From Halorarum halophilum (lineage in GTDB: Archaea; Halobacteriota; Halobacteria; Halobacteriales; Haloferacaceae), in contig NZ_CP058529.1 of NCBI RefSeq assembly GCF_013401515.1, forward strand, positions 1,302,001 through 1,366,000: DNA of 64,000 nt, written 5' to 3'. Shown here in pieces: positions 50,232 to 58,839 of this stretch. The position numbers were made by a program, and so were the translations under genes. Below the pieces are notes generated by a model. The model had not been told where the DNA came from, did no database searches, and worked only from the letters and a program-made list of their open reading frames with translations. Each line of letters starts with the position of its first letter. The first letter of the stretch is position 1.

Positions 50232-51497
50232 TCAGAGGAACGACGTCGACCCCTCGACGAGGTGATCCTCGACGACGTCGGCATCGAGCTCGACGCCGAG
50301 GCCCGACCCCTCGGGCAGGTCGATATAGCCGTCGCCGATGATGGGGTCGTCGGGGGCATCGGTCCTGTCCACCAACTCGCCCCACCACGGGACGTCACGC
50401 GCATGCCACTCGAGCGAGAGGAAGTTCGGGATAGCGGCACAAACGTGGGCGCCCGCGACCGTGCCGACAGGACTGGAGATGTTGTGCGGCGACAGCGGGA
50501 TACCGTTGAGGTCACAGACGGTCGCGATCTTCCGGAGTTCCCACAGCCCGCCGCACTTGTTGACGTCGGGCGCCGCGATGTCCATCGCGCCGGCCCCCGC
50601 GTAATCGTTGAACGCGTCGGCGGTTACGAGGTTCTCGCCCGTCAGGATCGGGAGGTGCAGTTCCTCGGCGAGCCTGGCGTGCGCCTCCAGTTGCTCCGGC
50701 GGGACGGGGTCTTCGAGCCACGCCAGGTCGTACGGTTCGAGTTTCCGCCCGATGCGACGGGCCGTCTCGACGGTGAAGTTCCAGTGGAGGTCCATCCCAA
50801 GGTCGACGTCGTACCCGATCTCGTCGCGGACCGCCTCCACGAGCGACACCTTGTGTTCGATCGCCTCGTTGTCGAGACGGCGCGCCGCCGTGTCGACGTC
50901 CCGGTGCGTGGGCACGTCGAGGTCGAATTTCAGCGCCTCAAACCCCTCGTCGACTACCTCGCGGGCCGCCTGCGCGTACGACTCGGGTGTGTAGACGTCC
51001 ATCGGGTCGCGCGAGGCGGCCTGCCCCAGCGATTCGCCGCCGTGGGTGTCACAGTAGATTCGTATCTCGTCGCGGTACTTCCCGCCGAGCAGTTCGTAGA
51101 CGGGGACGTCGAGGACCTTTCCCTTGATGTCCCACAGCGCCGTCTCGATGCCGGTGAACGCCGCCTGCCCGATGCGCCCGCTGCCGGTGTAGCGCTGGTT
51201 CATCAGTTCGAGTAGGCGGTCGATGTCGAGCGGGTTCTCCCCCGCAAGGTCGACGATGAGCCGCTCGGCCATATCGAGCGCCGCCTCGGCCCGGAACGTC
51301 TCGCCGATGCCGTAGTGTTCGGTGTTCGTCTCGACCTTGACCAGTCCCCACGTGAAGTTCCCCGCGACCGCCATTGTCTCGATGCCCGTGATCTCGATAT
51401 CGCGCTCTGGCGGCCGGTGGCGTTCCTCGACGCTCAGGTCGCGCCACGGAACGCCGCCACCCGGCGGAATCCGGTAGTCCGCTTCGTCTCCAGTCAT
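50232..51497 (-). CDS. enolase superfamily dehydratase, gluconate/xylonate dehydratase-like (K-x-D type)
   Basis: A 421-residue relative of the genes at 22837 and 38566. The N-terminal PPERDIEITGIE is at 29-40. Active-site residues are Lys190-F-Asp192, Asp236 and His238 (MDLHWNF), Glu262 (LEDPVPPEQ), Glu288 (TGEN) and His338 (SPHNISSP). It shares YTPESYA and SPHNISSPVGT blocks with the 22837 protein more than with the 38566 one. ATG at 51497 was chosen over one seven codons upstream because a TTAATG element then falls at about 29 bases. It is 84 bases downstream of a DapA-type aldolase gene on the same strand. Confidence 0.84.
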   Translation of the reverse strand: MTGDEADYRIPPGGGVPWRDLSVEERHRPPERDIEITGIETMAVAGNFTWGLVKVETNTEHYGIGETFRAEAALDMAERLIVDLAGENPLDIDRLLELMNQRYTGSGRIGQAAFTGIETALWDIKGKVLDVPVYELLGGKYRDEIRIYCDTHGGESLGQAASRDPMDVYTPESYAQAAREVVDEGFEALKFDLDVPTHRDVDTAARRLDNEAIEHKVSLVEAVRDEIGYDVDLGMDLHWNFTVETARRIGRKLEPYDLAWLEDPVPPEQLEAHARLAEELHLPILTGENLVTADAFNDYAGAGAMDIAAPDVNKCGGLWELRKIATVCDLNGIPLSPHNISSPVGTVAGAHVCAAIPNFLSLEWHARDVPWWGELVDRTDAPDDPIIGDGYIDLPEGSGLGVELDADVVEDHLVEGSTSFL

Positions 51498-51580
51498 AGC
51501 TCGGTGGGTAAACCGCACCGGCTCACATTAAGTTGCAGGGGTGGTCAGTCAGCGGGTCGCGTCCGGCCGCCCTGCGACGG

Positions 51581-52477
51581 TCATCGGGTCGCGTCCAGCC
51601 GAGTAGCGACGGCGTCGTACGCGTCCGCGAGGCGCCGTTCCTCCGCGGGGGACAGTTCCGGCAGCGGCAACAGCGGCGGGCCGACCTCCGTGCCGCTATG
51701 GCGGACGAGGAACTTCAGCGCCATCGCCGTCGGGATGCCGTCGTGGGCAGCGCTGATGGGTATGACGACATCCTTGAGGAGTCGGGTTACCCGCTCCCCC
51801 TCGCCGGCGACGTGGGCGTCGTACAGGTCGGCCATCGCCCCCGGGAAGACGTTCGCCGTCCCCGTGACGATGCCGTCCGAACCTGCGTCGAGCGACGCCG
51901 TCGCGAGCGTCGTGATTCCCTGGATGACCGAGAAGTCCTCGGGCGTGTTCTCGATGAGCCTGAAGTGGTAGGTCGCTCCCCCACAGGAGTCCTTGATGCC
52001 GACGATGTCGTCGTGGCCGGAGAGCGCAGCAACCGTCTCGACGTCGAGGGAGACGCCCGTCAACTGCGGGATGTTGTACAGCACCACCGGAAGGGGCGAG
52101 CGGGTCGCCACGGTCTCGTAGAACTCCCGCAGTCCCGACTGCCGGGTCGAGAGGTAGTAGGGCGTCACCACGACGGCGGCGTCAGCGCCCGCGGCCTCTG
52201 CGTCGTCGATGCCGGCCAGCACGTCGCCCACGCTCGTCCCGCCGCAGCCGGCGATGATAGGCGTCCCGTCCGCGGCGTCGACCACCGTCTCGACGACCGT
52301 CCGGCGCTCCGCGCGCGTGAGGCTGGAGAACTCGCCGTTCGAGCCGTTCGGGAACAGCGCGTGGACGCCGCCGTCGACGAGCGACTCGGTGAACGACCGG
52401 AGCGTGGGGGCGTCGACGCCGCCGTCGCGACCGAGCGTCGGCGTCACCATCGGCGGAATCGTGCCGGAGATTCGCAT
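51581..52477 (-). CDS. DapA/NAL-family 2-keto-3-deoxy acid aldolase
   Basis: The 298-residue protein has the classical set: carboxylate-binding GSNGEF (45-50), Tyr134 in LYNIPQ and Schiff-base Lys162 in GIKDS. This YNIP/IKDS pattern is typical of archaeal 2-keto-3-deoxygluconate/galactonate (or xylonate/arabinonate) aldolases and of dihydrodipicolinate synthase. Dehydratase genes flank it on both sides (DgoD at 52520 upstream, a gluconate/xylonate-like one downstream), which argues for cleaving their 2-keto-3-deoxy products to pyruvate and glyceraldehyde. A CTTTTGACG stretch lies about 27 bases before the start. Confidence 0.85.
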   Translation of the reverse strand: MRISGTIPPMVTPTLGRDGGVDAPTLRSFTESLVDGGVHALFPNGSNGEFSSLTRAERRTVVETVVDAADGTPIIAGCGGTSVGDVLAGIDDAEAAGADAAVVVTPYYLSTRQSGLREFYETVATRSPLPVVLYNIPQLTGVSLDVETVAALSGHDDIVGIKDSCGGATYHFRLIENTPEDFSVIQGITTLATASLDAGSDGIVTGTANVFPGAMADLYDAHVAGEGERVTRLLKDVVIPISAAHDGIPTAMALKFLVRHSGTEVGPPLLPLPELSPAEERRLADAYDAVATRLDATR

Positions 52478-52519
52478 CGGTGCCGAAGTGGGGGGGTGAC
52501 GTCAAAAGTGTGCCGCGTC

Positions 52520-53698
52520 TCACCACTCGGCGAAACTCCCGTCCTCGTGCCGCCAGACGTCGCGGTGGAACGAGAGCGCCTCCCCCCAGTCGACCGTCGC
52601 GGGGTCCTCGGCCGCCCCTCGAACCTTCGATTCGTCGATGGTGACCCCCAGCCCGGGACCGTCCGGGATGTCGACGTAGCCGTCCTCGTACTCGAAGACC
52701 GACGGGTCCTCGAGGTAATCGAGCAGGTCCGCCTCGCGGTTGTAGTGGATGTCGAGGCTCTGTTCCTGGATGACGGCGTTCGGCGTGGCGGCGTCGACCT
52801 GGAGGCAGGAGGCGAGCGCGACCGGGCCGAGCGGGCAGTGGGGCGCCAGCGCGACGTCGTACGCCTCCGCCATCGCCGCGATCTTCCGCACCTCCGTGAT
52901 GCCGCCGGCGTGCGAGAGGTCCGGCTGGACGACGTCGACCGCGCCGGACTCGAAGAGCGGCTTGAAGTCCCAGCGGGTGAACAGCCGCTCGCCGGTCGCG
53001 ATCGGCGAGTCCGTGTGGGCCGCCACCTCCGAGAACGCCTCGAGGTGCTCGGAGAGGACGGGTTCCTCGACGAACATCGGGTCGTGGGGCTCCAGCGCCG
53101 CCGCCAGCTTCTTCGCCATCGGCTTGGCCACCCGTCCGTGGAAGTCAACGGCGACGTCGACGTCCGGCCCGACCACCTCGCGGACCTCGCGGAGGCGAGC
53201 GACCGCCGCCTCGACGGCGGCGGGCGACTCGACGCGGCGGAACTCCTCGGTCGCGTTCATCTTCATGGCGGTGAACCCCTGGTCGACCTTCCGTTCGGCC
53301 GCCTCGCCGACGTCGGCCGGCCTGTCGCCGCCGATCCACTGGTAGACCCGCATCCGGTCGCGGGCTCTCCCTCCGAGTAGTTCGTGGACGGGTGCGCCGT
53401 GGTGCTTGCCCTTGATGTCCCAGAGGGCCTGATCGATGCCGGCGATGGCGCTCATGAGCACGGGGCCGCCCCGGTAGAAGCCGCCGCGGTACATCGTCGT
53501 CCAGTGGTCCTCGATGTGCAGCGGGTCCGCCCCGCGCAGTCGCTGCTCGAAGAGCGCGGCGACGGCCGCCGCGACGGGGGCCGGACCGCCGCCGCCCGTG
53601 ACGTGTTCGCCCCACCCGACGGTGCCGTCCGCGGTCTCGAGGCGGACGAACAGCCACCGTGGCGGGACGGCGAACGTCTCGCAGTCGACGACTTTCAT
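52520..53698 (-). CDS. dgoD: D-galactonate dehydratase
   Basis: The 392-residue protein can be followed along most of E. coli DgoD: PPRWLFVRLET, YRGGPVLMSAIAGIDQALWD, GGDRPADV, QPDLSHAGGITEV, APHCPLGPVAL, LQEQS-like QEQSLDIHYN and the last WRHEDGSFAEW. Active-site residues are Asp185 and His187 (VDFHGR), Glu211, Glu237 and His287. These match E. coli D183, H185, E209, E235 and H285 with a shift of two. DgoD turns D-galactonate into 2-keto-3-deoxygalactonate. Its start codon overlaps the stop of the upstream hydroxyacid dehydrogenase gene (ATGA), and a KDG/KDGal-type aldolase gene follows 42 bases downstream. Together they give a short galactonate pathway. Confidence 0.93.
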   Translation of the reverse strand: MKVVDCETFAVPPRWLFVRLETADGTVGWGEHVTGGGGPAPVAAAVAALFEQRLRGADPLHIEDHWTTMYRGGFYRGGPVLMSAIAGIDQALWDIKGKHHGAPVHELLGGRARDRMRVYQWIGGDRPADVGEAAERKVDQGFTAMKMNATEEFRRVESPAAVEAAVARLREVREVVGPDVDVAVDFHGRVAKPMAKKLAAALEPHDPMFVEEPVLSEHLEAFSEVAAHTDSPIATGERLFTRWDFKPLFESGAVDVVQPDLSHAGGITEVRKIAAMAEAYDVALAPHCPLGPVALASCLQVDAATPNAVIQEQSLDIHYNREADLLDYLEDPSVFEYEDGYVDIPDGPGLGVTIDESKVRGAAEDPATVDWGEALSFHRDVWRHEDGSFAEW

Positions 53699-54639
53699 GG
53701 GTCGTTCACCGCCGTCTCGGGGCGTTCCCCCGCGAGCGCCTGTCGGATGGCGCGCGCGACGCCCTCCCGGCACTCCCGTTTCGACTCCTCGGAGTACCAC
53801 GCCTGGTGCGGCGTGGCGACGACCCGCGGGTGATCTCGGAGCGGGCTGTCGGGCGCGGTGGGTTCCTCCTCGAAGACGTCGAGGCCCGCGCCGGCGATCT
53901 CGCCGGCGTCGAGCGCCTCGACGAGCGCCGTCTCGTCGACGATGGGGCCGCGCGCGACGTTCACCAGGGATGCCGTCTCCTTCATCCGCGCGAGGACGTC
54001 GGCGTCGATTAGCCCTTCCGTCTCGGGCGTGAGCGGCGAGTGGACCGAGAGATAGTCGGCCCGTTCGACGGCCTCCTCGAACGGGACGAGTTCGGCGTCG
54101 TGGCCGGCGAGGTCCTCGGGTTCGAGGTACGGGTCGGCCGCCAGCACCGTCGCCCCCAGCGCCGAGGCCCGGTCGCCGACGCCGCGGCCGAGTTTCCCGA
54201 ACCCGACGACACTCACCGTCTCCTCGGAGAAGCGGTGGATCTCCGCGGCCCGGTCGGTCTTCCACTCCCCGGCGGCGATCCCGGCGTCGTACTGCTTGAG
54301 CTGGCGGTCGAGCGCCAGAATCAGGGCAACGGCGTGGGTCGGGACCTCCTCCAGACAGTAGTCGGGAACGTTGGCGACGTAGATGTCCCGCTCGGTGGCA
54401 GCCTCGACGTCGATGTTGTCGACGCCGATGCCGTATCGCGCGATGACGCGGCAGCCGTCGAGTTCGGCGACGTCAGCGGCGGAGACGACGTCGACGTGGT
54501 TGATGAGGGCGTCCGCGTCGGCGAGCGAGACGCCGTCCTCCCTGAGCAACCGAATCTCGGCGATGTCGCCGAGGATCTCGCGCTCCACCCCGAACTCCCC
54601 GTAGTTCTGGTCGGTGGCGACCACGGTATAATTAGGCAT
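53695..54639 (-). CDS. D-2-hydroxyacid dehydrogenase (CtBP-like subgroup)
   Basis: A 314-residue NAD-dependent dehydrogenase. GFGKLG is at 146-151, catalytic Arg230 (VNVARGP), Glu259 (EEEPTAPD) and His278 (TPHQAWYS). ARYGIGVDNIDVEAAT (67-82) and VPDYCLEEVPTHA resemble the C-terminal-binding-protein/phosphoglycerate dehydrogenase-like subgroup. It is the first gene of an operon with dgoD (four-base overlap) and probably the DapA-type aldolase. A GTTATG element lies 29-36 bases before the start. It may act on hydroxypyruvate, glycerate or another product of galactonate breakdown. Confidence 0.83.
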   Translation of the reverse strand: MPNYTVVATDQNYGEFGVEREILGDIAEIRLLREDGVSLADADALINHVDVVSAADVAELDGCRVIARYGIGVDNIDVEAATERDIYVANVPDYCLEEVPTHAVALILALDRQLKQYDAGIAAGEWKTDRAAEIHRFSEETVSVVGFGKLGRGVGDRASALGATVLAADPYLEPEDLAGHDAELVPFEEAVERADYLSVHSPLTPETEGLIDADVLARMKETASLVNVARGPIVDETALVEALDAGEIAGAGLDVFEEEPTAPDSPLRDHPRVVATPHQAWYSEESKRECREGVARAIRQALAGERPETAVNDP

Positions 54640-54718
54640 GCTATGGATACGCAGGCACGCGGCGACGGCATAACGTTACGGGTGCCCGCGGTTCGATGGT
54701 TCCGCGGTTCAACACATC

Positions 54719-54723
54719 TATAA
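54719..54723 (+). promoter_or_regulatory. TATA element of the first chaperonin-like gene
   Basis: TATAA lies 25-29 bases before the ATG at 54748, choosing that codon over the ATG at 54730. Confidence 0.55.
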
Positions 54724-54747
54724 CACCGTATGCGCCATGGAACAGGC

Positions 54748-56319
54748 ATGGCCGAGAACGCGCGTGCCGACCTCACTGCCGACGCCCGCACCGTCTGTGA
54801 CCTCGTCCGGACGACGGTCGGGCCGTTCGGCGCCAACAAACTCGTACTCGGCACGAACGGGACGGCGAAGACGACGGCGTCGGGGTCGCTCGTTCTCGAC
54901 TCGCTCGAACTCGACAACCCGGCGGTGAACCTGTTGAAGGGCGCGGCGAGCGACTTCAGGGACGCCCACGGCGATGGGGCGAGTTCCGTCGTCGCGCTCA
55001 CGGGGGCGCTCCTGACCGAGGCCGACCGCCTCGCGGAACTGGGACTCCACCCGACGACGATAGAACGGGGGTACCGCGAGGCGCTCGGCGTCGCGGTCGA
55101 CCGATTGGAGCAGAGCGCCCGCCCCCTCGACGAGGTGGGCGTCGACGCCGTCGCGCGCACGGCGCTCACGGCGACGCGAAACCCGAACACGCGCGCGCAA
55201 GTGGGCGAGTACGTGGCGCGCATCGCCGAGAGCCTCGCCGACGACGACAGCTTCGACGCCGATCGAGTGAAGGTCCTGTCGCAGCTTGGCGGGGGCGAGT
55301 CGGAGACGGAACTCGTCGAGGGCGTCGTCCTCGACCGAGACCCCGTGACCGACGACATGCCGCGGACGCTCGAGGACGCCGGCGTGGCGGTGCTCTCGGC
55401 GACGGTCGACGTGCCGAAGCTCGGCGGCAGTACCGGCAGGCTGGACGCCAGGCTCTCGATCAGCCCCGAGCGCTTCGAGGACCGGGCCGCGATTGGCGAC
55501 GGCGAGCGCGAGCGCTTCCGCGAGCACCTCGACGCCGCCGTCGACGCCGGCTGCCGCGTCGTCGTGACGGGCATGGCCATCAACGAGCGCGTCGAGCGGA
55601 TGCTGGCGAACGCCGGCGTCCTCGCCCTCCAGCGCGTCGACGACGAGGACCTGCCGCGCGTCGCCCGTGCCACGGGCGCAACGGTCGTCCCGGGGCTCGA
55701 ACAGGTGACCCCGGAGACGTGCGGGCGCGCGACCGTCCGCGTCACCCGGTGGGCCGGCCGCGACGTGACGTCCTTCGTGTCCGTCGGCGCCGAGCGGGAA
55801 CCGGTCTACACGCTGTTCTGTCGGGCACCCGATTCCCGTTCGGTTGAGGCGTTCGAGCGCTCCGTCGAGAGCGCGCTGGCCGCCGTCGACCACGCCTTCC
55901 GGACCCGCACCGTCGTCCCCGGCGGCGGCGCGGCGGAGACGGGGGCGACGCTCGCGGTCCGCGAACACGCCCGGTCGGTCGCCGGGGCTGAACAGCTCGC
56001 GATCGAGGCGTTCGGCGACGCGATGGCGACCATCCCCCGGGCGCTGGCGGTCAACGCCGGCATCGACGGCTGGCGCGGCCTCGTTCGCCTCCGGGTCGCC
56101 CACCACGAGGGGCACGACGCGGTCGGCGTCGACTGCCTGTTCGGCGAGACCCGCGACGTCCTCGCCGAGGACCCCATCGCCGAACCGACGGCGCTCAAGC
56201 GCGACGTCTGGTCGGCGGCGACCGACCTCGCGACACACCTCGTCCGCATGGACGCCGAGGTCCCCGCGTCCGACCTGAGCGACGAGGAGACGGCGGACAG
56301 GCTCGGGGAGCGTCCCTGA
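54748..56319 (+). CDS. divergent group II chaperonin-like protein, probably hydrolysis-deficient
   Basis: The 523-residue protein has the three-domain layout of thermosome/CCT subunits: TVGPFGANKLV (24-34), NPAVNLLKGAA, GDGASS (75-80), HPTTIERGYREAL, a mid apical-type region, PGGGAAETGA (391-400) and LAIEAFGDAMATIPRALAVNAGID. Two catalytic aspartates appear lost. The TNDG position reads TASG (Ser45, GroEL D52 equivalent) and the DAL position reads ESAL (Ser375, GroEL D398 equivalent). Asp76 of GDG (GroEL D87) remains. Canonical thermosome subunits are about 540-560 residues and far more conserved, so this is an accessory paralog. It converges on a second chaperonin-like gene seven bases away. 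The two may form one hetero-oligomeric ring; the clients are unknown. Confidence 0.75.
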   Translation: MAENARADLTADARTVCDLVRTTVGPFGANKLVLGTNGTAKTTASGSLVLDSLELDNPAVNLLKGAASDFRDAHGDGASSVVALTGALLTEADRLAELGLHPTTIERGYREALGVAVDRLEQSARPLDEVGVDAVARTALTATRNPNTRAQVGEYVARIAESLADDDSFDADRVKVLSQLGGGESETELVEGVVLDRDPVTDDMPRTLEDAGVAVLSATVDVPKLGGSTGRLDARLSISPERFEDRAAIGDGERERFREHLDAAVDAGCRVVVTGMAINERVERMLANAGVLALQRVDDEDLPRVARATGATVVPGLEQVTPETCGRATVRVTRWAGRDVTSFVSVGAEREPVYTLFCRAPDSRSVEAFERSVESALAAVDHAFRTRTVVPGGGAAETGATLAVREHARSVAGAEQLAIEAFGDAMATIPRALAVNAGIDGWRGLVRLRVAHHEGHDAVGVDCLFGETRDVLAEDPIAEPTALKRDVWSAATDLATHLVRMDAEVPASDLSDEETADRLGERP

Positions 56320-56325
56320 GGACGG

Positions 56326-58017
56326 TCAGTCCCGTTCGGGTTCCGGACGGAACTCCCCCAGGTCGACGCCGGGGTGAATCACCGCGTCGACGGTGAGCAA
56401 CTGCTCGGCGACCGAGTTCGCCGTCTCGACGGCCTGCGAGAACAGCCGACGGGGTTCCACGACGCCGGCCTCCCACGCGTCGAACGATTCGCCGTCGACG
56501 GAGACACCCGCGGATATCGGCCCCTCGTTCGTCGCGTGTTCGGCCCGCAGGGCCGCGAGCAGGTCGAGGCGGTCGGCACCGGCGTTCGCCGCCAGCGCCG
56601 CCGGCACGGATTCGAGCGCGTCGGCGAACGCCTCGATGGCCAGCTGTTCGAGGTCCGAGATGGAGGTGGCGTACCCCCGGAGGTCGGCGGCGACGGCCAT
56701 CGCGGGCGCACCCGCCCCGGGAAGTACCTGACCGTCGGTGGCCGCCGTCGCCGTCACCTCGAGGGCGTCCTCCAGCATCCGCTCGTGTTCGGCGCTGGCC
56801 GTCTCGGTCTCCACGTCGACGATGAGCGTGTACACGGCGCCCTCGCAGTCGTCGAAGAAGGTCCACTTCTCGTCGCCGACGCGGCGCTCGGTTATCGATC
56901 CGACCATCCCGAGTTGGTCCGGCGTCAGCTCCGAGAGGTCGTCGACGACGGTCCCGCCGGACGCCCGCGCCAGCCGGTAGACATCGACGAGCGGGTACTT
57001 CACCTCGTCGACGACCGCGACGCCGCCGGACTCGAACGCCGTCCGCGTCCGGTCGTCGAGCCGCTCCTGGGAGACCAGCACGTCGACGCCCATCCCGTCG
57101 AGGCGGTCGACGAGCGCCGCGACGCGGCGATTCAGCCCCTCGGTGTAGTCGGTCCACTGTTCGAACGACTCAATTTCGACCCCGGGGTCGCTCCCCTGAC
57201 CGAACGGGGTCGCCGTCTTCTCGACGTCGATCTCCTCGTCGACGAGCGCCACCGTCGCGTCGGTCATCGGCTCGAGCATCGACCAGTCGAACTCCCGCAA
57301 CGACTCATCCGACTCGTCGAGCGGCCCCGGGTAGCGGCGGACGACGACGCCGCGGTAGCGACCGCCGGGCGCTTCGGGGCCGGCGAGCACCTTCGCGTCG
57401 TCGGTGTCGATCCAGTCGGTGTCGCCCCACTCGGCGAGCACGCGTATCGTCTCCGCGACGCGAGCGGCGTACGCCTCGCGCGTGGTCGCGTCGAGGTCGC
57501 CGGTCATCGAGGTGGCGGCGACGCGTTCGAGCAGGTCGACGTCCTCCGGGTCGACCTCCCTCGCGAGCGCGTCGAGGACGGCTCCCGCGCGGGCGGCCGC
57601 CATCGAGAAGCCGACGACGACGTTCCCCGGGTGGAGACCCGCCTCGACAAGGTCGACTCCTTCGTCGACCAGGGCCTCCCCGAGGAGGACAGCGGTGGTC
57701 GAGCCGTCGCCGAGTTCGCGCCGCATACCGTCGACGGCGTCGACGAACAGCGCGGCGACGGGGTGGCCGAAGCCGCCGCCGCGCTCAATGGCGTCGAGTA
57801 TCTCGCTGGCGTCGGACGTCAGCACCGTCTCGGGTTCCTCGACGTTGTCGACGGTCTGAACCTGGGTGCTCATGCCGTTCGGGCCGAGCGTCGAGCGGAC
57901 GAGCGACGCGACAGTCCGCGTCGCGGCGGAGACGAATGTCCGCGCCTCCTCGTCCCGCAGGGTCCACGATCCGGCGTCGACGGGGGCGTAGTCGACGTCT
58001 TTGCGTCCACCTTCCAT
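56326..58017 (-). CDS. divergent group II chaperonin-like protein with intact catalytic residues
   Basis: A 563-residue thermosome/CCT-type protein. STLGPNGMSTQV (42-53), LTSDASEIL (66-74), GDGSTTAVLLGEAL (103-116), LHPGNVVVGF, EDALEV (416-421), LPGAGAPAMAV and LAIEAFADALESVPAALAANAGAD follow family order. Asp69, Asp104 and Asp417 occupy the positions of GroEL D52, D87 and D398, so ATP hydrolysis looks possible. The GGGA motif is altered to GAGA. ATG at 58017 is supported by GTTTATG 25-31 bases upstream. Paired tail to tail with a chaperonin-like gene that lacks two of these aspartates, it suggests an active/inactive subunit system. The sequence is too divergent to be the housekeeping thermosome. 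Confidence 0.78.
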   Translation of the reverse strand: MEGGRKDVDYAPVDAGSWTLRDEEARTFVSAATRTVASLVRSTLGPNGMSTQVQTVDNVEEPETVLTSDASEILDAIERGGGFGHPVAALFVDAVDGMRRELGDGSTTAVLLGEALVDEGVDLVEAGLHPGNVVVGFSMAAARAGAVLDALAREVDPEDVDLLERVAATSMTGDLDATTREAYAARVAETIRVLAEWGDTDWIDTDDAKVLAGPEAPGGRYRGVVVRRYPGPLDESDESLREFDWSMLEPMTDATVALVDEEIDVEKTATPFGQGSDPGVEIESFEQWTDYTEGLNRRVAALVDRLDGMGVDVLVSQERLDDRTRTAFESGGVAVVDEVKYPLVDVYRLARASGGTVVDDLSELTPDQLGMVGSITERRVGDEKWTFFDDCEGAVYTLIVDVETETASAEHERMLEDALEVTATAATDGQVLPGAGAPAMAVAADLRGYATSISDLEQLAIEAFADALESVPAALAANAGADRLDLLAALRAEHATNEGPISAGVSVDGESFDAWEAGVVEPRRLFSQAVETANSVAEQLLTVDAVIHPGVDLGEFRPEPERD

Positions 58018-58041
58018 GCCGAGGGGGTATGGAGGTGCCAC

Positions 58042-58048
58042 CATAAAC
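58042..58048 (-). promoter_or_regulatory. TATA element of the second chaperonin-like gene
   Basis: GTTTATG on the minus strand lies 25-31 bases before the ATG at 58017 and supports that start. It falls between the chaperonin start and the end of the upstream aldolase gene, so the chaperonin can be made independently. Confidence 0.55.
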
Positions 58049-58065
58049 CTGCCCGTGCGCCGGCG

Positions 58066-58839
58066 TCAGTCGCCGCCCGCGGCGTCCTCGAACGCCCCCT
58101 TCAGTTCGTTGCCTCCACGGATGAGATAGCGCGTGTCGGTGCCGACGATGAGGAAGTCGAAACCGAGGCCCATCCAGCGGTCGACGTCCGCGGCGGAGAC
58201 GGCGAGCGATCCGACCGCGGTGCCCGCCTCCTCCCCTGCTTCGACGACCCGGGACATCGCGTCGAGCAGCGTCTCGCTCTCCCAGTCGCCCATGACGCCG
58301 AGGGACGTCGAGAGGTCCGACGGTCCGACGAACATCGCGTCGACGCCGTCGACGGCGGCGATCCCCGCCGCGTTCTCAACCGCGGTCTCCGTCTCGATCT
58401 GGACGATCGTGAGCAGTTCGTCGTTCGCCCGGGAGACGTACTCCTCGAACGTCGAGCCGTAGCCCGCCGCGCGGCCGGTAGCGACGCCGCGAATTCCATC
58501 CGGCGGGTAGCGCATCGCGGCGACGACGGCCTCGGCCTCCTCGGCCGTCTCCACCATCGGCACCATGACGCCGTCGACCCCGATGTCGAGGACGCGCTTT
58601 ATCTCGACGGGGTCGTTGCCGCCGACCCGGACGATGGGCCGCGGTTCGCTCCCATACTCGAGCGCACGGACGAGGTCCTCGACGGTCTCGAGGCTTGTCG
58701 CCGTGTGTTCGGTGTCGACGAGGACGAAGTCGAACCCGACGATGCCGTTTATCTCCGCGACCTTCGGGTGTCCGATGGAGAGCCAGTTGCCGACCACCGG
58801 GTCGCCCTCGCGCAACGCGTTCGTGAACTCCGTGTCCAT
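58066..58839 (-). CDS. HpcH/HpaI-type class II aldolase, copy 3
   Basis: A 257-residue aldolase with His45 (VDTEHT), Arg71 (VRVGGND), Glu149 (QIET) and Asp175 (GPSDLS), the same numbering as HpaI apart from one residue. It is closely related to the copy at 29878. It cleaves 2-keto-4-hydroxy acids to pyruvate and an aldehyde, or the reverse. ATG at 58839 is the family start. It lies 48 bases upstream of the second chaperonin-like gene on the same strand, so readthrough could link their expression. Confidence 0.85.
   Translation of the reverse strand: MDTEFTNALREGDPVVGNWLSIGHPKVAEINGIVGFDFVLVDTEHTATSLETVEDLVRALEYGSEPRPIVRVGGNDPVEIKRVLDIGVDGVMVPMVETAEEAEAVVAAMRYPPDGIRGVATGRAAGYGSTFEEYVSRANDELLTIVQIETETAVENAAGIAAVDGVDAMFVGPSDLSTSLGVMGDWESETLLDAMSRVVEAGEEAGTAVGSLAVSAADVDRWMGLGFDFLIVGTDTRYLIRGGNELKGAFEDAAGGD

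Noticed and set aside
54748-58017. The two chaperonin-like genes considered as the housekeeping thermosome
   Set aside because: Both depart from highly conserved motifs (ITNDGAT, GDGTT, GGGA), and one has lost two catalytic aspartates. Housekeeping subunits would not.
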